NCBI GenBank assembly: GCA_023053575.1
Contig: JAKZAP010000020.1
Coordinates: 17,231,998-17,295,997, forward strand
Length of the DNA: 64,000 bases
Reading direction: 5' to 3'
Origin: Branchinecta lynchi
Lineage: Eukaryota; Arthropoda; Branchiopoda; Anostraca; Branchinectidae
Position numbers and translations under genes: made by a program. The notes beneath the pieces are model-generated. The model saw nothing but the letters and a program-made list of their open reading frames with translations, did not search any database and had not been told where the DNA came from. This document shows, in pieces, positions 55,439 through 64,000 of this stretch (position 1 is its first letter; every line of letters begins with the position of its first letter).

Positions 55439-57061
55439 AAGAGCTACGAGCTCATATGGCACTTGTTACGAGTAGGCACGGCTCGGTTATGTCAATGATA
55501 TATCTAGTGTTTGCTAGGTGTCTTCCCACCAAGTTTCATCTCGATCCCTCCACTCATAGCGTTTTCCAATATTTCCGGTTCTCCCCTCCAGCTCCCCCCA
55601 AAAGTCACCGGATCCGGTCCGGATTTTAAGTGGGTCGTCTGAGGCATGAGGTCTTTCCAAATATCAAGTTTCATCGAGATCCGGTCACCCGTTCAAAAGT
55701 TATAAATACCTCAAGATTCCGGATTCCCCCTCCCTCCACTCCCCCGACAGTGCCCGAATCGGCTCGGTCATGTCAATGATGTATCTAGTGTTTGCTAGGT
55801 GTCTCACCACCAAGTTTCAGCTTGATCCCTCCACTCATAGCGTTTCCCAAGATTTCTGGTTGCCCCCTCCAGCTCCCCCCAAAAGTCACCGGATCCGGTC
55901 CGGATTTTAAGTGGGTCGTCTGAGGCATGAGGCCTTTCCAAATATCAAGTTCCATCGAGATCCGATCACCCGTTCAAAAGTTATAAATACCTCAAGATTC
56001 CGGATTCCACCTCCCTCCACTCCCCCCACAGTGCCCGGATTGGCTCGGTTATGTCAATGATGTATCTAGTGTTTGCTAGGTGTCTTCACACCAAGTTTCA
56101 TCTCGATCCCTCCACTCATAGCGTTTCCCAAGATTTCCGGTTGCCCCCTCCAGCTCCCCCCAAAAGTCACCGGATCCGGTCCGGATTTTAAGTGGGTCGT
56201 TTGAGGCATGAGGTCGTTCCAAATATCAAGTTTCATCGAGATCCGGTCACCCGTTCAAAAGTTATAAATACCTCAAGATTCCGGATTCCCCCTCCCTCCA
56301 CTCCCCCGACAGTGCCCGAATCGGCTTGGTCATGTCAATGATGTATCTAGTGTTTGCTAGGTGTCTTCCCACCAAGTTTCATCTCGACCCCTCCACTCAT
56401 AGCATTTCCCAAGATTTCCGGTTGCCCCCTCCAGCTCCCCCCAAAAGTCACCGGATCCGGTCCGGATTGTAAGTGGGTCGTCTGAGGCATGAGGTCTTTC
56501 CAAATATCAAGTTTCATCGAGATCCGATCACCCGTTCAAAAGTTATAAATACCTCAAGATTCCGGATTCCCCCTCCCTCCACTCCCCCCACAGTGCCCGA
56601 ATCGGCTCGGTGATGTCAATGATGTATCTAGTGTTTGCTAGGTGTCTTCCCATCAAGTTTCTTCTCGATCCCTCCACTCATAGCGTTTCCCAAGATTTCC
56701 GGTTGCCCCCTCCAGCTCCCCCCAAAAGTCACCGGATCAGGTCCGGATTTTAAGTGGGTCGTCTGAGGCATGACGTCGTTCCAAATATCAAGTTTCATCG
56801 AGATCTGATCACCCGTTCAAAAGTTAAAAATACCTCAAGATTCCGGATTCCCCCTCCCTCCACTCCCCCCACGGTGCTCGGATCGGGGAAGTGACTATTT
56901 CCAACTTAATCATTTGGGGTCCCTGATACGCCTGCCAAGTTTTATCGTCCTAGCTTATGTGGAAGTGCCCGAACTAGCAAAACCTGGACAGACCGACAGA
57001 CCGACGGACGGACAGAAATTGCGATCGCTATATGGCACTTGGCCGAAGGGCAAGTGCCATA
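55439..57061 (+). repeat. TATGGCACTTG-type long repeat, copy 3, with five 281-bp units
   Basis: The start is aagagctacgagctcatatg. Marker gtcaatga recurs at 55491, 55772, 56053, 56333 and 56614, giving units of 280-281 bp that are nearly identical (ctagtgtttgctaggtgtct, gtcaccggatccggtccgga, ataaatacctcaagattccg). The end has the gacagaccgacagaccgac module and a hairpin at 57031-57061. The homogeneity suggests recent expansion. Confidence 0.9.
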
Positions 57062-58400
57062 AAAAACGAAGTTGACCAAAATGCAGAAGAAACCCTTTCC
57101 TGTCATCGCCCCAATCGTGCAGCAACAAGACCAAAGGTTTCGATGGGATCCCAAAAATTCAGTATCTGATCCAGACAACTGGGTCTTGTCTTAGCCAGAT
57201 CCAGTCATCGCCAGACTCCTTGAACATTTTTACAATTAAAATTCAGTAACAGATTAAGGCCAAATAGCTAGTCATCTGAGAAAACCAAGTTCAGATATGG
57301 ATTCAGCATGTGTGTTTAGGGTATCTTCTTTCCCCAATAATGTACATCTAATCAACTTCAAATAAAAATTTAACTTATAACAAATTTTCCGACTCCAGCC
57401 AGATTCCGGTCGAACTAAATTTCTGGGTAAAATATGACTGTCAAACACGGATTCAGTATCTCTTCTTACCCTTAAATCGGGTATCTAATCAACTAGAAAT
57501 TAAACTTAAGCTTCTAACAATTTTCCGGTTTTGGCTGGATTCGGGGGGAACAACATGTCCAGGTAGAAAGTTTGTCACATAAGTGTTCAGCATCTCTTCT
57601 TGCCCTAAATCGAACATCTAATCAACTCCAAATAAAACTTTTAATTTTAACAAATTTTCCGGTTTGGGCCGGATTCCGGGCGAACTACTTGTCCGTCGAG
57701 AAAATGGTTTTCACCGTCGTCCTCAGCATGTCTTCCTACCGATAAATCGAACATTTAATCAACTTCAAATAAAACTTTTACCTTTAACAAACTTTCCGGT
57801 TTTGGCCGGATTCCGGGCGAACTACTTGCCCGATGACAAAATGTTTTCACCATCGTATTCAGCATGTCTTCTTACCCCATAATCGACTATCAAATTAGCT
57901 GTTTCAAAATATTTTGTTTGCCCCTTAATTTAAACCCCCTCCCCCCCTAAATGTAGGGCTACAAAGCCCATCTACGAACTTGACTGGTCCGACGACCCAA
58001 AGAATCCTCACACAAAGTTTCATCAAAATATCTCATTCCCTTCGAGAGTTATCGTGCTTACGACGGACAGACGGACGGACAGACAGACAACTTTTGCGAT
58101 GTCATAGGCATCCCTCCACTTACGTTTTGGGATCCCAAAAACAGCGTCGGTGTCAAAAATTAAATCTCAGGACTAGTTTTTTCATTATAGTGGTATTTGA
58201 AGATAATTTACTTTAATAAGATATTTATAGTCGGTAGAAGCTTCAGTTATTTATTACAGGTTTGTTTCCTTCCCCGAAGTTGAACCAAAGGATTGACAGC
58301 CTGAAGAGGACCCTTGCCAAGAAGGGCCGAAATATCGCTGATGAAGAATCATAGCTGACGTATCCGTTGTAAACATTGTTTGAATAAATGTTTCAAAGTC
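57062..58400 (+). pseudogene. Penelope-like 3' part interrupted by a GGGATCCC element
   Basis: 57062-57125 reads gttgaccaaaatgcagaaga, ending VIAPIVQQ-like coding sequence. After the insertion, 58141-58400 continues acagcgtcggtgtcaaaaat (coding QRRCQKLNLR), then the 3' untranslated region with gccgaaatatcgctgatgaa and a terminal tttgaataaatg. The two sides join collinearly with the copy at 54.7 kb. Confidence 0.82.
57126..58140 (+). mobile_element. GGGATCCC-type element, plus-strand copy with exact ends
   Basis: It is inserted in an A-rich site of the Penelope-like coding sequence, so the ends are defined: CAAGACCAAAGGTTTCGATG at the left and TACGTTTTGGGATCCCAAAA at the right (1,015 bp). Marker cag(c/t)at.tcttc recurs at 57454, 57588, 57724 and 57860, giving 134-136-bp units. 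There is no transposase or sizeable coding frame. Confidence 0.9.
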
Positions 58401-59739
58401 AGCTTGGGCTCAAAGAATATTTAAAAGTAAAATAATTTGTCCCGAAGGATAGGCTACATTCTCGTGATTCCAAATGCCCATGATCATTCTTATCTCAAGG
58501 GTTTTGCTTACTGATAAATCAGAACCATTCAGAACAAGCCTACGAATCGGCAAATTCCTACTTTCATCCTCTGATCCAGCCTTGCAAGTGCCTTATGGGC
58601 TTCTAGCTCTTTTTTCTTGACTTTGCTCTAATTTTACAACAGTCCACGTAATTTTATTTCAGTGTTGTCACTTGTTTCTGACAGAACCCGTGACTTTTGG
58701 CAGTGCCTATGAAACTAGGTCCTTTCCACAAACTATTAACGAGAAATGTCGCTTTAGCATCTTCATAATTATACACCTCAACTTTTATGCTTCATTTTTT
58801 TATTTACAGGTAAAGGAACCGGTCGCAGAATTCTGGCTCGCCTTGTCGAAGAAATGAAAATGACAAATCGCAGAATTCTGCGACTACAGGAGTGTTGCAT
58901 GAAGCTGCCCTTACTATGGCACCGCCCACCCTCCAATTGGCCATGGTACATGATCCTGCCACCTTGGATCATGAAGCTGCCACCCCCAGAAAAATCATGC
59001 AAATTCCAAGAAAACAGCAAATTTTGTTATTTGCAAAAGGTCAAGGAACCTCTCTGACCAAACAGCTGGCCTCTAACTTCACCATGTAGCAAAATACTAT
59101 TTTTAGCAAAGTGGGCGACTTCATGATCACTTGGGTGCCTATATTCTTTCTTGTTCTCCAGCTTAGCCTTGAACAATTACAAGTAAACTATGGTACCAGC
59201 AGAAAGTGAAGGTTCTAAGCTTCCTTTCAGGATACTCCACTGAATTTTATCTCAACCTTTACTCTTTTTCCCTAAGTCATTTCCCAAAAATAGGAGTTTA
59301 GGGTGGCGGCTTCACGCAGCACTCCTATTTAAGCTGATCAATTCTATCTCTCCAAAAGCCCGCCGCTAGATGGCATCTGCTTCTTGCAATGTAAAAGTTG
59401 GATAGAGATTTTAGTGTTGGAAACAGAAGTGCCCGGGTCACAACAGTCGTCATCTTCACATGTGTAGGCTAGAATTCCCATTTCACTAAATAGCAAAAAT
59501 TCTGTTAGAAAAATTGATAGTAGTTAACATACCTCCACCTCCAGCTCAGTTGATATAGGAAGTTGAGATCGAAGGCCATTTAAAAATATCAACCTAGTGC
59601 GCTCGGCAGACACTCTTCATAACCTGCCGCGCCTTCGGCTCGGACAGGTTATTTTAAATGGCCGTCTCATTGTTACAATCCGATATCAACCTCGATTTTG
59701 GAAGTTACCCTTGAATGTCCGCAACAAATTACGTGATTC
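58401..59739. other. No firm gene; possible small plus-strand exon and repeat fragments
   Basis: 58440-58610 is a TATGGCACTTG-family fragment (ctcaagggttttgcttactg, cttgcaagtgcctt). 58811 onward follows a good acceptor (tttttttatttacag) and contains the imperfect repeat tcgcagaattctg and a duplicated catgaagctgcc phrase. The frames there show no known domain, and two overlapping frames compete, so I do not call a gene. 59630-59660 has a short hairpin (cctgccgcgcc, ggctcggacagg). Confidence 0.35.
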
Positions 59740-59826
59740 TGCAAATTTCGCTCCAGCCTTGATGGCAAAAAGCCAGATTCCGTGACGTCATGCGTAGTAA
59801 CCACGGTAAGTAGGGTGGAACACGCT
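59740..59826. mobile_element. Half copy of the GAGCGTGTTCCAC MITE
   Basis: ctccagccttgatggcaaaa, gtgacgtcatgcgtagtaac and gggtggaacacgctc match the right end of the 52889-53174 copy. The left half is missing. It lies 87 bp past the donor of BTB exon 1. Confidence 0.75.
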
Positions 59827-59912
59827 CATAATCAATTAACTATTGACTGATTATGGGTAGCAACTGACGCATTTTTAAATGGGACATTATATTTGAGTTA
59901 CGGTAGCCTTAC

Positions 59913-60083
59913 CTCGATCATTGGACTGCAGGCAGATAGCACATTCTTATGGGCTTGAAGGAACTGACCTTCTGCAACAAGAGTTACGTCGGTGAATTTT
60001 TCCTGTGCTGCCAAATAGTCAATCCACTTCATTACACTCTTCCCATGATCAACCCAGCGGACATTGAACTTTGCTGGATCCAT
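59913..60083 (-). CDS. BTB/POZ protein, coding exon 1 (N-terminal half of BTB domain)
   Basis: This exon encodes 57 residues from an ATG at 60083 (context aaaaatATG). The visible motifs FNVRW, FTDVTLVAEG, LQAHK and VLSACSP are the hallmark first half of the BTB/POZ dimerisation domain of arthropod regulators such as the lola, bab and ttk group. The exon closes at codon GAG, immediately before a consensus donor GTAAGG (59912-59907), in phase 0. That phase matches the acceptor at 50365. BTB domains of this kind form homo- or heterodimers and recruit partners in the nucleus; that role is known for the family and not shown here. The usual SPYF motif reads SPMIE. Any 5' untranslated exon or promoter would lie at higher coordinates and was not identified. 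Confidence 0.88.
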
Positions 60084-61079
60084 ATTTTTGGTGGCAATTT
60101 AATTCTCTGATTTCACTTAAGGCTTGCAAACTTTGCTGTCTTATTTCTTCTCTGATCCATGACTTCTTTTAGCAATCTGGAACTGAACGTAAGTTTTGGG
60201 TTAGCAAGGGAACTTGACACTTTTGTCGTTCCAAGAGTCCAACAACAACTGCTTCATGTTAAAAAGGCTGCAGAAAAAAACAGGAGAATGTTAACAAACA
60301 TTAAAGCTAAACCAATCATGAACTGGTCTTTAACAAATCAAAACTACCTACATTTGTTGCAAAACTGGCCAATGGTGGTTTTCTTGAGTCCATACTGAGC
60401 AGAAGATTCTACAACTGGCCAAAACAGAATGATACTGGTTCGGACCCCAACGAAAGATATTATGTGCAGCCATAGAAAAAAAACGGATGGATCTATATCT
60501 AATAACTCTAAGAGCAAAGTACGGACTTCCAGTTTCAAGCCATATGATACACCAAACTCTTGACTTACACAGCTGGTTGAATAGAAAAAAACTGATAAAC
60601 TTTCTGAGCTTGAATGATTCTTTCATTTATTGGTAACTATTGAGAAAAGCAAGCACCATCTATGCACAACCACACAGCAAAAGGGTGAAAAGCTTTTGTA
60701 TTTGTTACACTGTAACTACGATGGGCTTCAGCATTTGTTTTTGTACCGAAAGCACATTCTCTTCCATTCAAACATAATATTTACCCCTCCATTTTCCAAG
60801 ATCAAACACATGTTCAAAATGAAAGTGCACTCGCTGCAGTAGAAGAAGGGTTACTATACTAATTACCAATCTGTTTGAATGACATCTGCTATAAGCTCTT
60901 GGACACTGTAATATTTGGGCTCAGTCTGCCCTCATGCGACTCCCTCATTTTGAAATACCCTATGCCAAACACTTGAAACCCTGTACCAAATGCTGGACAG
61001 CAGTGGGGTATCTAAAGCCTGACCTGCTCCACTATGATTGAATTCTGACTAGCTCATTTCTGAACCTCACTGACAACAT
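60084..61079. other. Region upstream of the BTB start codon; no further gene recognised
   Basis: The 5' untranslated region and perhaps the promoter or a first intron of the BTB gene must lie here or beyond. No TATA box or clear acceptor could be assigned. Frames on the plus strand (60159-60398, 60630-60842) lack domains. Confidence 0.4.
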
Positions 61080-61180
61080 CAATATTTTATTGGGCTAGGG
61101 TACCCAGCATCTGGCACAGCACAGGGTATCCAGCATTCGGTCTATATCCGGTCTGTATTGGCTATCCCGAAACCAGGGAT
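61080..61180. repeat. Short ggtatccagc minisatellite
   Basis: gggtacccagcatctggcac, gggtatccagcattcgg and related phrases recur, the same motif as the larger array at 62080-62780. Confidence 0.6.
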
Positions 61181-61516
61181 TCGTAGTAGGCTGGTTGGGC
61201 TAGAAGAGTGAAGAATTCTGAAGGTGTTTCTTCTAAGTAACAACAAAGGAAGGTGGCCAGTGAATGCCAGAAGGAACAAAGATACAGGTGTTAGCTGTAT
61301 GACAGAGGATCCTGCCTTCTTTTATGAGAAACTTTACTGTCACCTCTGAAAAAAAAGGGTTTCAGAAGTGAAAAAACAACGAGGTAAGGTAACAATACAT
61401 GTAGGCTATCGAAAATAGGTTTCAGCTGTAACCTAGTACTGTGCCATCATAAATGTATCCTCAAATTTTAGGCATGGTGGACAAATGTCTCGGCATGCCT
61501 CAAAGTATTGGGATGG

Positions 61517-61660
61517 TGCTCATACGTTGGGGCACCATGCAATGTAGCAAGGGCATGGTACCCCCATAAAAAATCTGAAATGGAAATTTATTTTTCAAAC
61601 AGATATTTAGGGGGGTACCATGCCCTTGCTGCAGGGCATGCCATGGTGCCCCAATGTATA
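61517..61660. repeat. Inverted repeat (ggggcaccatg arms)
   Basis: acgttggggcaccatgcaat and gcaagggcatggtaccccc are inverted at ggggggtaccatgcccttgc and ccatggtgccccaatgta, with about 50 bp between. A third ggggcatgtcc copy follows. Confidence 0.75.
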
Positions 61661-62079
61661 AACACCGGTGGCTCATACGTTGGGGCATGTCCTGACGCTG
61701 GAGCACCATGGGAGCACCATGCCAACAAATTGATGATTTGTGTATGACTGCTACAGAACTACAGTGAAGGCCAGCTTCTACGAAAAACCTTATTTAGTGC
61801 ATCCTCACTTTGTGCACTAGTGCAACAGACCACAAAAAAGACTTTGGTCTTGGACAGTTGTGCTTCTTTGGCTGTGAGACAAACCTGGACAGTCCGATTT
61901 TCATCCACTTTTTGTCACCAGTCTATGACACCCTAAAAAAATAAGTGATATCTTTTGCAGATGGCCTACTATTATATCTGATACAATCTTGCAGTTACTG
62001 TCATATCTGATATCACATTGAAAAGTTTGTTTTGCAGTTATTGTGGTATCTGGCCAGTTACCATGGTATCTGATAGTCA

Positions 62080-62800
62080 GATACCCTGATTTTGGGAAAG
62101 CCTATGGCAAACCTTGGGTATACCTAGTGTTTGGTATACCCTATGCCTAACCCTGGATACACTATGCCAAATGCTGGATACTGGGACCCAATAAAATACT
62201 GATGATTTAAATGAACTCAGAAATCGCACCAATCATAATTCATCTGTAGTGAGATAGGGCAGGGTTAGGGTTACCAACAGCTATCCAGCGTTTGCCATAC
62301 GGTATCCCATGTTATGCATAGGCTTAGCCAAATGCTAGATATACCCAGCATTTAGAGTAGAGTATAAAAAAATCAGGGGTTTGTGGTTGACTGATACAGA
62401 TCCAGTTACCTGGTTAGCATGATACCAGATACCATCAGAGGCATTACGAGCCAAAATGTTTGGGGGGGGGCAGTCTACCACAAATCCCTGATTTTTGGAT
62501 ACCCTATGCCAAACGCTGGATATCTCTAGCATTTGGCATGGCCTATGCCTAACGCTGGATACCGTATGCCAAACGCTGGATAACTGTTTTCAATAAGATA
62601 TTGATGATTTGATGAAGCTCTGAAATCAACCAATCAGAATTAATCTGTAGTGAAATAGGTCAGGGTTAGAGTACCAACAGGTATCCAGCGTTTGGCATAG
62701 GGTATCCAGCGTTAGGCATAGGCTATGCTTAATGTTAGATATGTCCAGCGTTTGGCATAGGGTATCCAAAAATCAGGGGTTTGTGGTAGACTGGGGGGGG
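62080..62800. repeat. Minisatellite in inverted arrangement (ccagcgtttggcata)
   Basis: ctatgccaaacgctggata and its complement gtatccagcgtttggcatag recur many times. A larger inverted pair (aaatcaggggtttgtggt at 62370 and 62770; its complement at 62475) frames the array. A G tract near 62460 and 62793 precedes ccagtcggtaaa-like sequence shared with the hAT-like element at 14738. Confidence 0.75.
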
Positions 62801-63404
62801 GGGCAAGGTATTTACAGACTGGCTGGTAATTTTTACCGACTGTTTTTGCAGATAAAAACGACTAGGCTATTACTGAGAAAAAACAATCGTGTTGACGAAA
62901 AATCAGCTAATTTTAAGAAAAACTACTAGGCTATTTTGAGAAAAAATTTACTATTTTTATGAGAAAAAAATCAACTGTTTTTCAAAAAACTGAGGCACTT
63001 TGCACGACTAGGCTATTTTTTACCGACTGGCTTACAATATTTTGGGGGTCATCCCACTTCCTCCTTAGTCATGATGCCCCTAGGTACCATGGTACCTGCA
63101 AAAATGCAACTATAATAAAGCATTGATGAGTACAAGTGAAAATAAGCAAGCATTAATAGCAAAGCCTAATAATATTTGAATTAGGCTACTGCCTGTGTTA
63201 AAAGCCATCTAGTTATCAGCTGACATAATAAATTCTTGGCAAGTACCTCGTGATATATCAACGGAGATACGAGTAACACAAAACCACAAAACTGTGCAAG
63301 AATCCATAGGACCAGGCTCTGCATCTTTGAACTTGACGCCCAGACGCCGTCAGCGGAATAGAGAGATTGCACCATACCTGACGAAGACGGACGGGATCGT
63401 AACG

Positions 63405-63860
63405 AAAAAATTTAACATTAGGAAGTATAGGACTTTCAACTTTGAAATTAAATTATCGGCGTTTTATCATCCCTCAGTGCCAGGCACTTAATGAAAATCT
63501 TAATTGGTCTATTCCTTAACCGTATATTTCTGTTTTTGCAAAAGAGTTTCCATGGAAGTAAGAGTTTGAAGGCGTCAAAATTTGTAAGCAAAGACGGAGT
63601 CTCGTCCTATTGGTCAGTTATAACACAATTTTTCCAATCCGCGTCGTCGTCGACCAACAGGATTCGAGACTCTGTTTTTGTATTCAAACTTTGAAGCCTT
63701 CAAGCTCTTACTTCCATGGAAACTCTTTTGCAAAAATAGAATTATACGGTTAAGGAATAGCCCAATAAGCATTTCCAGTAAGTTCCTGACTCAGAATGAT
63801 AACAAGACGCCGATAATTTAATTTCAAAGTTGAAAGTCCTATACCTCCCAATGTTAATTT
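63405..63860. mobile_element. Foldback element with long inverted arms
   Basis: 63412-63495 (ggaagtataggactttcaac, ttgaaattaaattatcggcg) is inverted at 63780-63855. 63502-63565 (ctattccttaaccgtata, aagagtttccatggaagtaa) is inverted at 63705-63768. The central part 63570-63700 also pairs weakly (gtctcgtcctattggtc, gaccaacaggattcgagac). The size is about 455 bp; no coding capacity. Confidence 0.85.
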
Positions 63861-64000
63861 TTTTCTTTATGATCACGTGATGATGGAGCAGCAATATCCG
63901 TTTTCATCGGGTAGAGTGCAATCGCACAGTTAGAAAACCCCAAAGCCGTAGGGATTATCTCTAAACACTTTCTTCAGGTCAGTGGAAGTTGACAAAACAT

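Noticed and set aside
55491..56880. Regular 281-bp array considered as a CRISPR or satellite DNA
   Set aside because: Units are far too long and contain no spacer pattern, and the array is confined to one dispersed element with defined ends.
58672..59090. Possible exon after the acceptor tttttttatttacag (frames ending QKVKEPL or LASNFTM)
   Set aside because: Two overlapping frames of similar length compete, the sequence contains internal duplications, and no domain is visible. Recorded only as a possibility.
60159..60398. 79-codon plus-strand frame upstream of the BTB start codon
   Set aside because: No recognisable domain or splice context; it could be part of the 5' region of the BTB gene on the other strand.

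Overview
This window is animal nuclear DNA, most likely from an arthropod. The main evidence is the N-terminal exon of a minus-strand gene, a BTB/POZ domain of the type common in insect and crustacean transcriptional regulators (start MDPAKFNVRW, then FTDVTLVAEG and LQAHKNVLSACSP). Other support is spliced genes with GT-AG introns, eukaryotic tRNA genes with poly-T terminators, and a dense mix of non-LTR, Penelope-like, hAT-like, P-like and piggyBac-like elements. I cannot name the species; a crustacean is a guess.

The only clear host gene runs leftward across about 51 kb. It has four coding exons: 60083-59913 and 50364-50104 (together one BTB domain), 22802-16802 (one 6.0-kb exon), and 10181-9298 or 9321. 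Splice phases agree at all three joins. The predicted protein is about 2,438 residues if the stop at 9298 is used. After the BTB domain it is almost wholly low-complexity, Ser/Lys/Arg/Glu-rich and probably disordered. It holds two unrelated tandem-repeat arrays: four units of 53 aa and about four units of 101-104 aa.

Almost everything else is mobile or repetitive DNA lying in and around the introns of that gene. From left to right: 1-7 kb holds copies of a roughly 1-kb element with 135-bp internal repeats ending in GGGATCCC, one of them split by a hAT-like element that carries a two-exon BED zinc-finger gene. 7-16 kb holds P-like and other MITEs, an inverted module with two tRNA-Thr genes, a THAP exon and a hAT-like composite. 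23-28.5 kb is a 3.6-kb hAT-like element containing an in-frame chimera of two reverse transcriptases, followed by a third reverse transcriptase on the minus strand. 29-33 kb holds piggyBac-like and hAT MITEs, a second long repeat family (TATGGCACTTG) and a 189-bp palindrome. 34-37.4 kb is a tandem duplication. 37.6-49 kb holds RNase H and reverse-transcriptase remnants broken by MITEs. 49.5-58.4 kb holds MITEs, foldback elements and Penelope-like fragments. 60.9-63.9 kb holds minisatellites and foldback elements.

The target-site duplications and nesting visible here give a partial insertion order. No CRISPR array, bacterial operon or rRNA gene was seen.
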